Numbered from the stretch's first letter, positions 36,973 through 48,392 are shown. The stretch: 64,000 nucleotides of DNA from Boswellia sacra (GCA_013180625.2 SNVD02010475.1:124001-188000), one strand, 5' to 3'. The notes: generated by a model not told the origin, from the sequence alone. Numbers and translations are program-made.

Positions 36973-38330
36973 GTTAGTGGCCAAAGGCTATGCTTAAAAG
37001 GAAGAAATTGACTACAATGAGGTATTTTCTCTAGTTGTGAAACATTCTTTCACTAGAATTTTGTTCGCTTTGATAGCTCAGATGAATATAGAGTTAGTTC
37101 GACTTGATGCAAAAACTACATTTTTATGTGGTGACTTAGAAGAGGAAATCTATATGGCTCAGCCAAAGGGATTCAAAGTTGCTGGTAAGGAAAATTTGGT
37201 GTGCAAACTGAAATGATCATTTTATGGTTTGAAACAATCTTTAAGGCAGTGATACAAGTGATTTGAATGATTTATGATGGGTCAGAAGTACAGAAGAAGC
37301 GAATTTGATAATTTTGTGTATTTTTGGAGGCTACTTGATGGTTCTTTCATTTATCTACTTTGTATGTTGATGATACGTTGATAGCTTCAATGAATGTTGA
37401 AGAAGTTGAAAAGTTGAAGACTCAATTGAATAAAGAGTTTGAGATAAAAGATTTGGGTGAAGTTAAGAAGATTCTAAGTATGGAGATCAACAGAGATAAA
37501 GGGAGAAGCAAGATGTTTTACTCATAAGCAGGATCTGAAGAAGGTATTACAACGGTTTGGCATTTCAGAGCAGTCAAAATCTTTAAGTACTCCACTTGCT
37601 CCTCAAATGAAACTCAGTGCATCTTTATCTCGTAGTACGGAGAGGAACAAAAGTATATGTCTCGAGTTTCGTATGCTAATACAATTGGTAGCCTTATGTA
37701 TGCTATGGTGTGTAAGAGATCGGACATTTCATATACAGTTGGAGTTGTGAGCAAGAATATGCATGATCCTGGTAAAGGATATTCGCAAGCAATGAAATGG
37801 ATTATATGGTATTTATTAAAAAAAGTAGATGTTGGCTTAATCTTTGAGTGAGATGATTTGTGTGAATAGCGCTATTGGATATGTTGATTCTAATTATATT
37901 AGTGATTTGTATAAACGTCGGTCAACAACCAGTTATGTGTTTACTCTTATAAGAGTGTTAGTGAGTTAGAAATCTACTTTATAGTCTACAGTGGCTTTGT
38001 CTACTTTATAGGCAGAGTACATAGCAGTGACAGATATTGTGAAGGAAGCTATTTGGTTATAGAAATTGCTAGATGAATTGGCAATTGGTCAGAAGAAGAT
38101 CACTCCCTATTTTGACAGTCAGAGTGATATTCATTTAGCAAAGAAACTAGTGTTTCATGTTCATATGAGGCATATTGAAGCTCGATATCATTTTGTACAG
38201 GAGATCATTGATAAAAGAATAATCTTATTTTAGAATATTGGGACTGAGAATCCCGCAGATATGTTGACTAAGGGTGCAACAGTGATCAAGTTCAGTCATT
38301 GTTTAAACTTGGTCAATATTATACTAGTTT
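36973..38330 (+). pseudogene. TNT1-like reverse transcriptase (3' portion) and RNase H
   Basis: After the solo LTR the reading resumes with VAKGYAQKEEIDYNEVFS, then MNIELVRLDAKTTFL and FYGLKQ. The YVDD box region near 37360 is only recognisable in shifted frame. RNase H shows YANTIGSLMYAMVC, the RRSTTSYVF segment, a TAG within STL.AEYIA near 38011, and MRHIEARYHFV near the end. At least ten stops or frame changes occur. Confidence 0.8.
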
Positions 38331-38435
38331 GACCGTGTCATTAGGCGCATTTGGAGGCATTGCAGTTCTTTAGCAGAGAATATAAGAAAAAGAAGAATCT
38401 TGTGGTGGATTGGCTAATTCGCCGAGATAGACAAT

Positions 38436-38660
38436 TGTTGGAGTTTTGGCTCTCTATCCTTTTATATATGTATGTAAGGATCCCACATAGAATATGAGTC
38501 ATTTTGTAGGAGGGGCTTTAGCTTAAATTAAAAACAAGTCTTCTCTTTTGTGTATCCATTAAAATTATCTTTCTTAACCCCAAATTTTGTGTGGATTTCC
38601 AAAGGAACCCCTACAGTTTTGTTTTATCTTTTTTCCCCCTTTGATTTTGGGTATTTGTAG
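38436..38660 (+). repeat. Truncated 3' LTR of the TNT1-like element
   Basis: Begins TGTTGGAGTTTTGGC and is collinear with the 5' LTR for about 210 bases. It then skips about 70 bases to GGGTATTTGTAG, and similarity ends at about 38660. Confidence 0.75.
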
Positions 38661-39043
38661 TGATAATACCTCGGTATTTATTATTAGCATATATTTATCT
38701 TTTCAATGTATTTATTTATCAAATTATATCATACTACATCAATTTGTATGATATGAGTTTGTATAAGTGGTTTGTAAGAGTAGGAGTTTAGTTACGGTAC
38801 AGTTGCTGAACCGTACAACAACTTTAAAAATTGTAAATAAAGTATAAATGTTGTACATATTTATACCAAAGTCGTAAATACAAACTTCATTTATTCTTTA
38901 CAATATTTTTACATTTACAATTTTTGTTTAAACATTTGCAACTTTTACAAATTTTTAAATTAAGTTGTTGTATGTTACTATATCTATATCGTAGTTAATC
39001 TAGTAAGAATAGTAGTTTATGCTCTGCTATAAGTTATTACCTT

Positions 39044-39046
<3 letters not shown>

Positions 39047-39096
<50 letters not shown>
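39047..39096. repeat. Compound (AT)n(AC)n microsatellite
   Basis: About 35 bases of AT followed by about 14 bases of AC. Confidence 0.9.
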
Positions 39097-39097
<1 letters not shown>

Positions 39098-39734
39098 CTT
39101 CAATTAATTAAACTCCTAATCTCAAAATTTTCAAAAGTCATCGGTAATATAAATTGAATATCACCGATCGTTTTATGTAAATTTATGTATTTATAATATT
39201 TTCTGTTGATGAACAATTGACAAAACGGCACCATAAAAATTTTCTTTTCTTTTTTTAAAATTATTGTGATTCTTAAGATTTAATCGTTTTACTTATTTAC
39301 CATACATATGGCGGCAGAAGAATATGTAAAGAGGAGACTCATGTGATCTATAGGCAGTTACTTCCATTTTGAGTATTTTCCCTGTGCCATAAGCTAATAA
39401 TATTTTTTAGTGAAACAAACTTAAAATGTAGAAAGCATAACGATCATCAATTAAACGTGATGAAATTTATTATTATTATTTTAATGGTGGAACTTTGAAA
39501 AGTCAGTTTCCCCCTTCTGTTAAGAGATCGGTGCAATAAAGTTAGATTGACCATAATGCCCTAATGGCTCATAGGAAATTGCAATTATAAATGCCATAAG
39601 AATCTATAAAATAACAAAATTACCACTCTTAATTAATAGATTTTTTTTAGAATAAGAAAAAAAAGGGTACAGCTGCAGCGATATTGTTTGTTTATATTTT
39701 AAGATTTATACACAAATATTTTAACTAGCAAAGG

Positions 39735-39870
39735 TGGACAAAAAACAGACAAACCGAACCAAACTGGCTGATTTTATTCAATTTTATAGTGCATTTTTAA
39801 ACCAATTGGTTTGAGTTTTGGCCAAACCGATCGGTTTGGTTCGGTTTGCGGTTTGGGGGGTCCAAGCTGA
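39735..39870. repeat. CGGTTTGGTTCGGTTTG repeat, short DNA-element remnant
   Basis: Contains AAACCGAACCAAAC on the left and CGGTTTGGTTCGGTTTG on the right, an inverted arrangement common in short plant elements and shared in wording with 4365-4410. No duplication of the target was found. Confidence 0.4.
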
Positions 39871-42800
39871 ACTGCACCATTTAAAAAAATATCTACCAAA
39901 TGACATAATTTAATTGGATTGAATAAATTAAATGTACATCCTACCACACTTAGTTTATGCATAAGTTAACTGAATCTACAAGATTATATGTTAAAAGGTA
40001 AATGAAAAGAAATTGTTTATTAGTTAAATATATGTAGCAATGTTGTTTATTAGATTAAAAGGTTTAGAAATTTCATTGTCAAATTGCAAGTAATTAATTA
40101 TTTGCGTATAGTTAAAAAATATGGTTGACAATAAAAAAATTTAAATAAAAATTAACAAAACATTATAAGGGGCCAAGGCCCAAACTGATGTAAACCAAAC
40201 CGCATTAAGTTGAATTTTATTATACCAAAATCTTATTAATATTTTGTTATTGTTATAGTTTTTTTAATTTTTTTTGGGTTTTACAATTATATAAATATTA
40301 AAATTGTTGATGCATAGATTTTGTAGGGTTCACATCCCTATAAGATATTGTTCATCACTTTCAGCCAAATCTTGTACAATTTTGTTATGAAAAATTCCCT
40401 TGCTCTTATCACCCCAATGGGTTGCATTTTACACACTGGGAAGGGGTGACAACGATGCAACTTTTCATGTATGGTTTTTACGAAATTGCGTTCCCACCAG
40501 ATATTATCCGTTTTGGGTCAGAGGCTGCACAGTTTAATCTTGAAAATGATCTTTGTGGGGGAAAACGAGTAGTCCATCCTCTTATAAGTCACATACTATT
40601 TTACTACATAAGATATGTGAAATAAAGCCACCATCCCTGATTTGGACGAAACAACCAATAGTATCATTATGAATAATGTTTAAAATTTAGCTTTTTTATT
40701 ATCTTTTTTGACATGATTGAGGTGCATTTTTTAACCTTCGAATGTGACATGCGACCATGTATTAGCAGATTAATACTAGAAACCAACACTTCTCCAAATG
40801 GTCCGTTATATAGTAAAATATTTTACTAACAGTTGACTAGATAAATTTTATTTGTACACTTTGACATCTTTGTAGTTGGAAGTCAAGATTTCAAGATAAA
40901 ATTTCATTTTTCAACATGATTCATAATTTAGCTTTATCTTTACGAAGTTAATTCGAGTAATTTGAGATAGTTTGATTGTATAAGCTCAGAAATTTATTAA
41001 AGTTATTGGAATATATAGATAGAATTGACAATTTCTAATGAACTGAATTTGATAGTTTTCTCAACTGTTTCCTACCCAATTATAGTTACATAATTTTTTT
41101 AGTACAAATTTTTCGTGATATATTTAAATTGGAGGATTAACTATATATGATGCGATTTGATGTTTACTAAATTTGATTCTTAATTTATTTGAATTAAAAT
41201 AATAATTATGTCATAATTGAAAGCAGTAAAAGACATTATCTATATTCTATATAAATTACTACATAATAATATCTTCGTCATTACAATGGCCGAGATATTT
41301 ATCATGAAAGTCTAAATTAAATTTTGTTATCATACTTATGATAGTTAAGTGATAAGTGATAACTTAAATATATATTAGTTAGTTAATTTTAAAAAGTTAA
41401 TTGTGTTTAAAAATCGAATTTAATTTTTATTTGAACTCATATAAATTAGATTACTAGTAAAATTTGACTTTGTTATGTATATGCAATTTTGGTCAAATCA
41501 AAACTATACAAAAACACAGTATAGTAATAGTACTATATAAGTATATTTTACCCAATCCAATCCTAAAATATTAATCTCGTACGGTATGTCAAATGCAACC
41601 TTAAAGCATATGACAAAAAACTTAAAAAAATAATCATTATTAAATACAAATTTATCATTTAATAAAGAAGCCAATAGGGTACTTTCACACGCACACATAG
41701 ATATGTATGTATAAGTGTTATGCAAAAATAGAGGGAAAAAAGGTCAAGAATTTTCTTGTAAGCTCCTAATGTTAATATTGAGCGACCATTTTAACTATAA
41801 TAAATGAAAAGAAGAGTTCACAGGAATTACATATTGAGATGAACTTGCACATTCAAAAAATAAAAGAAAAAATGCATTATTAATAAAAATCTATTATCAA
41901 TGAATGACACTAATATTTTCTCAAAGTTACCTCCTCAATAAGACTACCTAAAGTTTTCCCATGGAAGTTTTGGCTCGAGTTAAAATCCTTACATGGTAGA
42001 CTACAGATAGAACACATTCATAATATTGTTATTTAATATCTCCTCCTTCAAATCGCAGTTTAAATTTCAATTTCAAAAGAAATTTGAGTGAGGTATCTCC
42101 TCGATGTACTGATGTACATGAATACGCACTTATCATGCAGAGCCGTTTGGGGTGCCAAGTGTGTGTGTGGGGTATTCTGGGGGCAGCTGATAACTTTTAT
42201 TTTTTGCTAAACAAAAAAAATGTAAAAAGTACTAATAAAATTATTATTACAAGAACAAAAAAATCAAATAGATTCTAATAAGATGAAAATATGAGAACTT
42301 TAAAAAGTTTTACTATTGATGTATGAGAACTTCTAAACTTTTTGGTTTTTGACCCAGTGGTTTTTTGAAAATTGAGAGAGCCAAAATTTGGAGTGAGACT
42401 GTCCGAAAACTCTTCGAACCACCCATTATTTAATAAATTTATAACAATATTCTCAAAACAAAATTACATCCATAAAAAAATAATCTAATAAAAAAGTAAA
42501 TTACTTTAAACACCCTGAAACATTTGTTGATCATAAACCTTAAAATGTTCCTGTTTGATATCAACACTGATTCTTTCTTTGCTTATTTCTGCAGAGCTAT
42601 AAAGATAGATATCTCATCGTTTTAATACATTAAAAACTCCTAAAGTTGATAGAAACTTACATCGTTTCACTAACATTTTTTTTAATTATTGCTCATCCCT
42701 ATCCTCACTTAATATCTCTTTAACAAAAGTTGATCAAGACTTGAATCGAATGTTTCTCTTCTTCCTTAGATGGGTTTTCAATGTTCACAAAGAAAAATGC

Positions 42801-44576
42801 TTAAATTTTATATGTAATAATTCTTAAATGATTTCTAAAGAAACTAACAAATAATTTTATCATGAGATTACATCTTCTAAGTAAATTTTTGGAAATAAAT
42901 TAAATAACAATAAATGAAAAGATGGGGAAGGGGGAAGATGCAATTAGCATTAAGGCCATTTAAGGATTTCGATGGTTGTATAGGGGGAAAAAAAAAGGAT
43001 TTTAAAATTGTAGTGGTGGTTTTGTAGTACAAATGGGTGTGTTTGCAAACTTTTAGATACAAAGAGCTCCATCTTATGATATTTCACTAATTAATACTCA
43101 TATGAATGTATATAGTATATTAATTCTCATGGGACTTTTAGAAGTTGTTAGCATTGATAAAAAATGTAACATCTTTTTGAATCGCGAATTTTAATTTGTA
43201 GTCCTCCTTTACGTTCCCTTTTGCTAAACTATAGACTGCTCAAAATGTTCTCGAAATTCATCAACAACCTCTATTGATCTCCTGAAATTCATTATGAAGT
43301 GCCTTAAAAAACTGTTAGAAATTAACCTCCTCTGCAAGAGTGGGTCATTCAAGAAGAAAACATTTCCACCAAAGCCAAACTGTTTGAAATTCCTAATGAT
43401 TAATGATCAAGAGAAATACAAGCTGTCGCATAGACAAATCTGTACAATGGTTATTTTCCACCATAGATGAATGCGCAGAGATTAACAGCTAACTGTTACT
43501 GACCTACCTACTTGTGCTCTAGAAATAAGTGGTGCCATTTGAAGGGACGGAGGGATTAAGGGACGAGTGGGGGGCAATTGCCCCACTCTGAAACTGAAAA
43601 ATGTTTCCAATTTTCCATATATATGTCGGCTTATAACTTTGTTAGCCCGTTTAACTTTCACAAAGCTTTCATTTCTCTTTTGAACAAAAATGGAATCGGC
43701 TTTCAAAAGCACATTTGTCTAAAAAAAACATGGTACACTTCAAATTCTTTTACTATTTCTCAATTTAAAAAAACAAATTTAACGTTTCAACTTTACCTCG
43801 ACTCACAAAGCACATGGTCTTGGAGCAAAGGATCCTCTATTTAGCCTTAACTTTGCCTTTTAACTTTTGAAAAATGTGATTGGTGGTTAGAAAAAGTAAA
43901 TTAATAAATAAAGAAAGTGAAAACAAATCTAGACTATATACAGAAGTGAAAATCCATGCATAGCATCTTCTTAAAAGCTTTAGTAAAGCTAAAAGAACAA
44001 AAGAATCCTGGTTCGATCTTCAACACTCTCCACCTCTTTCCCTCTCTACACTTCTCGCAACCTGCCATTGGCTTATTTTCACATTTTTACTTTCTTGTCT
44101 TAGGGGTTGATTTTTTTTTTTTCAAATCTAAATTTAACTTGTTCTCATATTTCAGATTTTTTCGTTATGTTTATTTTTTTAATTTAAATACTTAATAGTA
44201 TAATATCACAAACTACACTTAAAGTTTAGTCTATTATCATATAGAAAGTCTCTTATGCAAATATATTAGTGCAGTCCTTAACGTTTATATTTTAGTATCA
44301 TCCAGCCCAACTAACGGATTATAATATATGATGTTAAATCAAGAAACAAGGGCATTTGGATAAAATAAAATGCATGAATATGGAATGGGCAAAACGGTAA
44401 ATGAAACCAGGCCAGCTTAAAAAACCCATCCCAAACAAGATAACTGGCTCTTTTCCCTAAAAGTGAACATAAAAATTATACCAGAAACTTTAGATTTCGG
44501 TGTGTTAGGATTTGGAATTTGGAATTTAGATTTCTCTTTGTTTTCCCCAGGGTTTTTTTGCTCTAGATTGCTTCCT

Positions 44577-44717
44577 ATGCTGGCGATGATGATGAGCACG
44601 GCTGGAGGCTTACTGGCCATGTTGAATGAGAGCCATCCCCCATTGAAGCTGCATGTACTCTCTAATCTCCATAGCTTCCTCCAATCGAGATCTCTACTAG
44701 TGTTCCCATCATGTACT
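44577..44717 (+). pseudogene. RPN2: Fragment of 26S proteasome subunit RPN2 (PSMD1), first exon
   Basis: From ATG 44577 the frame reads a short leader, then STAGGLLAMLNESHPPLKLH and VLSNLHSF, closely matching the start of plant RPN2, the large non-ATPase subunit of the 19S regulatory particle, which is about 1000 residues long. After a small deletion the frame shifts and EISTSVPI is readable at about 44685-44710, still RPN2. The sequence then enters a (CT)n run and the similarity stops. The 100 bases upstream look like a gene leader (GTTTTCCCCAGGGTTTTTTT). Only about 4 % of the gene is present, so it is a captured or transposed fragment without function. It lies inside the insertion that opens the left duplicated flank. 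Confidence 0.75.
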
Positions 44718-44748
44718 ACAACTCTCTCTCTCTCTCTCTCTCTCTCTA
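44715..44748. repeat. (CT)n microsatellite
   Basis: A near-perfect CT run directly after the RPN2 fragment. Confidence 0.9.
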
Positions 44749-44814
44749 CTCTTTTCAAGTTTTGTTCTTGGAGGCTAAATTTTAGGGATGGTTTGTGATA
44801 TTATTTTAATAATT

Positions 44815-45925
44815 AATTTAAGAGTTTTTTTATTTAAAATCTAAATAGGTCTGAATATAAAAATCTTAATGATATATTTTTTTATTTTAATATCTGAATT
44901 AAAATATCTAAAAACTAATAGTTTTACACATATATTCATATTTATGTATATTATTTTCACTTGTGATTTATTTTTATTTGTGATTTTATTATATATAATA
45001 AAAGTATTTGTATACTAAAATTTGTTATTAATTTAATTTATTTAAATGTATATAAATGGGAAAGAAGTTATTTTTTAAAGAATTTGATATATAAATAAGC
45101 TAAATGACCATAAAATATAATTTTTAAAATATATGGAGAATCATCATATAAAATTAGAAATAAATAATAATATTCCAAAATTAAAATATTAGGCTATGTA
45201 CAAATTGGTCATAAACGAATTTTTGTAAGGACATTCAAGAGAGTTAAATGAGTTTAATAAATGGTGCAAACATTTGCATTCACATAACAGTTAGAATTTT
45301 TAGCTTTTTTTTTGTTCCAATGAAAATTTCTTTGATTAAGTTTTAAGTAAAAAAAATAATTACCATAAAAAGATCTGAAGTTTAAGAATAAGTTAAATTT
45401 AGACTTCACATAAAAAAAAAAAAGAACCCCTAATACATTTTCCTCTGAGTAGAAAAGGTAGAAATTTTAGCTTTTATCTTGATACAAATATCTAAATCAT
45501 TTATTGCTCGTCATGCCCTTATAAAATTTATTTATAACAAATTTGTACATAACATAATTTTTTAATTTTGAAAAATTATTATTTATTTCTAATTTTGTAT
45601 TTGATTCTCTATATTTTTTTCAAATTATTTTATGGTCATTTGGTTTATTTGTATATCAAATTCTTTTAAAAAATAATTTCTTTACTCAATTATATATATT
45701 TAAATAAATTAAATTCATAATAAATATTGGTATGCAAATATTTTTACTATGTGAAATAAAAATACAAGTGAAAATAATATATGTATAAATAGGGATATAA
45801 CCATTAGTTTTTAGACATTTCAATTCAGATATTAAAATAAAAAAATAAACATATCATTCAGATTTTTATATTTAGATATATTAAAATTTTAGTTTAATTC
45901 AGACCTATTCGGATTTATTAAAAAA
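44815..45925. mobile_element. Long inverted-repeat (foldback or MULE-like) element
   Basis: The left arm, about 44815-45235, and the right arm, about 45508-45925, are inverted copies of each other over roughly 420 bases. Shared landmarks are AATAGGTCTGAAT, TATTATTTTCACTTGT, AAATGACCATAAAATA and TAGAAATAAATAATAAT, each found reversed in the other arm. The 270-base centre is unrelated sequence. There is no transposase. Ends and target duplication are unclear. Arms of this length fit foldback or Mutator-like elements, which is an inference. Confidence 0.75.
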
Positions 45926-46449
45926 AAAATAAAGGCCCCCTTACTCAATAACTTTTACTCCCTTTAACTTCATATAAAGCTACAAGCAATTTTTGGGATT
46001 TTGACGCACAAAATTTTAAGTTTAACATAAATAAATAAAATTTTCTTTTCAATGTCCTGATTCTTGCATTGTTATTTGGGAAATATAATATAATTTGGTC
46101 CCTTGATTTTGATTTATAATTACTTTGTGAAATTTGTAATGTTTAAATGGTAAGTTAATTGGTGATATAATTGCTACGTCGATATTTATTGTTGTTTTCC
46201 TTATGAGCAATGCTAGGTATACAATTAAATTGTATAATATTACTTATATTAATCTGACATGGCACAAATTCATTGGGTGGGTAAAAATAAAAAATAAATT
46301 AACTAATTTTTAATAAAAAAAGGGACCCACACATCCAATGGATTTATACCATGTCAGGTTGTATGGGTTAGGTTGTATAACTTAGTCATATATCTAGTAT
46401 TATTATTTCCTTATTATTTTTATATTTTATCTACTCTATATAGTGATAT

Positions 46450-46455
46450 TTTATT
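46450..46455 (-). terminator. Poly(A) signal AATAAA of the UGT gene
   Basis: AATAAA on the minus strand, 39 bases beyond the stop codon of the UGT gene, is a plausible near-upstream element. Confidence 0.5.
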
Positions 46456-46493
46456 ACATCAAATTGCATATACTGATTGTAGTTTTATCTTTT

Positions 46494-48017
46494 TCAACCA
46501 CCTTGAGCTTTTACTTTCAAACATTGAAGGCTTCTTTCGCATCTTTTGGCCACTTCGGAAAGCGAATTATAAGAGGAACCACCGTTACCAGAAGCTCTTT
46601 CCGAACTGACTTTTAGTTGCTTGACCTTATTTTTTATTGCATGACCATCTTTATCCACCACGATCTTTCTCACAAGCATCTCTATCTCTTCCCTCCCTAC
46701 TATACTCTCCGATGGCAACTCCTTAGGTCGCACGGCTATCCCAATCTCTTCCGTCAGCATTGTAGCATTCATCTTTTGCTCTGCATACAATGGCCATGCG
46801 ATCATTGGCACTCCGTTGGCTATACTCTCTAGAGTTGAGTTCCATCCACAATGTGATAAAAATCCAACGACCGACGAATGTGCCAAGATCTCCGCTTGAG
46901 GAGCCCACATAGGAATCACCAGTCCAACATTCTGAGTCCGCGTCAAGAACCCATCTGGTAAATAGTCTTGGCTGACAGCAGAGCCGTTCCCTGATGAGAA
47001 AAAAGCACCAGAAACATCATTCTCCAAGGGAGGACGGACCACCCAAATGAACCTCTGCTGGCTCAGCTCCAACCCCAATGCTAGCTCAATCATTTGTTCG
47101 GCTGATAGTGTCCCGCCACTTCCAAACGACACATATATCACTGATTCGGAAGGTTGTTTGTCTAGCCAATCCAGCACTTGTTTCTCCAAAAGAGGTGATA
47201 CAACCGAACTCTCCAAATAACTAAGATCCTCTTCTGATTTGATTTTTGTTTGACTTTTAACCATCAACATAGAATCCTTGCCTCTCACCAAAGGACCTAC
47301 AGAATAAACAGGCGCCTTCACTGCGTGTTCTAACATATTCGAATCTCTCAGGGCTCTTAGCGTATTGGGCTCTAGATCCTCCCACGTGTTGACCAGAATT
47401 CCATCAGTCGTTGACATATCCATCCATGCTTTTAAGAATCCAACTAACATCGGACCATCCGGCTCGAGAAAGGGTTCGAGGGTATCCTCGAATCGAAGCG
47501 GCGAGCAACCTGGTATTTTTAGTGGTTTCTGATGGTTAGCGTGTTCATGTAACGCCTTTCTTTCGAAGGCTGGAGCATATATTGTAACTGCAAGACACCA
47601 TGCATTAGAAGTATAGAACAAGTACTTCAACATCTCAAACTCATCAGCAACAGCCATAGCTTCGGTTCCAAATAAGTCAACAATCAGAGCCGTTGGACGA
47701 GACTTCATTGAAGAGATTGCAGACCGGAGAATCGGCAACGACTCATGCATCATAACCGCTATCGTTGTTAGTACTGATGTTTCCGGGTCGAGGCCGGGGA
47801 TATCGGCAGTCGGGAGTAAGACAAAGTCGAGAAAATCTTGATTTTGTGAGTTCAAGAGTTGGGAGATCTGTTCACCTGAAGTTTCGTAAGCCACAACAAA
47901 TACGGTAACATGGAGATTGTGATTCGTAACAAGGCGTTTTGCTAGCTCAAGGATAGGAATAAGATGTCCCATGCCGGGGCTAGCTAGGAGGGCTACATGA
48001 GCTTTCGTGATTTCCAT
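46494..48017 (-). CDS. UDP-glycosyltransferase, UGT72 family (probably UGT72E-like)
   Basis: A single uninterrupted exon of 507 residues from ATG 48017-48015. Family-1 glycosyltransferases move glucose from UDP-glucose to small acceptors in the cytosol; UGT72 members act mainly on monolignols and other phenylpropanoids. The N-terminal domain carries ASPGMGHLIP with the catalytic His18 and the partner Asp114 in LIVDLF. The C-terminal domain has VSFGSGGTLS (297-305) and a complete 44-residue PSPG box from Trp371 to Gln414, with HCGWNS at 389-394; the final Gln favours UDP-glucose. There is no signal peptide. Most relatives are about 470-490 residues; the excess lies around 249-275, between GPL and LDWL, as a charged Ser/Lys/Glu-rich stretch. 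A TATA box lies upstream. The gene sits between two copies of a duplicated non-coding block. The family is certain; the acceptor is not shown by sequence. Confidence 0.95.
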   Translation of the reverse strand: MEITKAHVALLASPGMGHLIPILELAKRLVTNHNLHVTVFVVAYETSGEQISQLLNSQNQDFLDFVLLPTADIPGLDPETSVLTTIAVMMHESLPILRSAISSMKSRPTALIVDLFGTEAMAVADEFEMLKYLFYTSNAWCLAVTIYAPAFERKALHEHANHQKPLKIPGCSPLRFEDTLEPFLEPDGPMLVGFLKAWMDMSTTDGILVNTWEDLEPNTLRALRDSNMLEHAVKAPVYSVGPLVRGKDSMLMVKSQTKIKSEEDLSYLESSVVSPLLEKQVLDWLDKQPSESVIYVSFGSGGTLSAEQMIELALGLELSQQRFIWVVRPPLENDVSGAFFSSGNGSAVSQDYLPDGFLTRTQNVGLVIPMWAPQAEILAHSSVVGFLSHCGWNSTLESIANGVPMIAWPLYAEQKMNATMLTEEIGIAVRPKELPSESIVGREEIEMLVRKIVVDKDGHAIKNKVKQLKVSSERASGNGGSSYNSLSEVAKRCERSLQCLKVKAQGG

Positions 48018-48120
48018 TGTGGAATAGTTTCGAAGGAAACTGAGAGTTTGCAGTTCAAAGTTTGAACCTTTGAAGTAGCAGCGGTATGTCTAATGTCTGT
48101 CTTGAATAAGTTTGCTCGCA

Positions 48121-48129
48121 TATTTATAG
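48121..48129 (-). promoter_or_regulatory. TATA box of the UGT gene
   Basis: CTATAAATA on the minus strand, about 105 bases upstream of the ATG, leaves room for a 5' leader of about 70-80 bases. Confidence 0.7.
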
Positions 48130-48361
48130 GAAAAAGTTTCCTAATAATACAAGTGATTTTGAGAGCATGCATCTTCTTTTTATCTATGGTTATATTCATC
48201 ACTATCACGTTTGAAATCCATCTACGATTAAAATAATGAAGCACAAATTTGTTATCAGTTTATATTCGCAATGGTATCATGAATATTATTATAAGATCAA
48301 AGTTAATATATTGGGTGATTTATAGTCAAACTTTGACTCTCAAAATTTCTTATATTGGAAT

Positions 48362-48392
<31 letters not shown>

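Larger units (their letters stand above)
32264..38660 (+). mobile_element. TNT1/Tork-like Ty1/Copia element, decayed, with nested solo LTR
   Basis: The 5' LTR (32264-32827), gag, protease, integrase, reverse transcriptase, RNase H and a truncated 3' LTR follow in Copia order on the plus strand. Many stops interrupt every domain, and the reverse transcriptase is split by a 1354-base solo LTR. The gag, WIMD..C.YHM protease and short LTRs point to the TNT1/Tork lineage. Without the nested LTR the element is about 5.0 kb, the usual size for that group. The missing end of the 3' LTR prevents a target-duplication check. Confidence 0.88.
38661..41704. other. Intergenic DNA
   Basis: AT-rich with no supported gene. 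It holds a compound (AT)n(AC)n microsatellite at 39047-39096 and a CGGTTTGG-rich repeat at 39735-39870. A more complex stretch at 40310-40640 (GATATTATCCGTTTTGGG..., TCTTATAAGTCACAT) resembles the promoter part of a decayed LTR without definable ends. Confidence 0.45.
41705..46010. repeat. Duplicated flank of the UGT gene, left copy (interrupted)
   Basis: 41705-44105 and 45935-46010 align in order with 48865-51190. Matching landmarks include ACACTAATATTTTCTCAAAG, ATTAATGATCAAGAGAAATA, GAAGGGACGGAGGGATTAAG, GACTCACAAAGCACATGGTC and CTTCATATAAAGCT. The intervening 44106-45934 has no counterpart in the right copy. Identity looks moderate, with many small indels, so the duplication is old. No gene is evident in the shared part. 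Confidence 0.85.

Noticed and set aside
40422..40625. 67-residue open frame with its own ATG
   Set aside because: No recognised motif; the surrounding DNA looks like a decayed LTR promoter.
42084..42278. 64-residue open frame in the left duplicated block
   Set aside because: The corresponding place in the right block (about 49245-49440) does not keep the frame.
46494..48017. Biosynthetic gene cluster around the UGT gene
   Set aside because: No second pathway enzyme (P450, acyltransferase, methyltransferase or terpene synthase) was recognised anywhere in the window.
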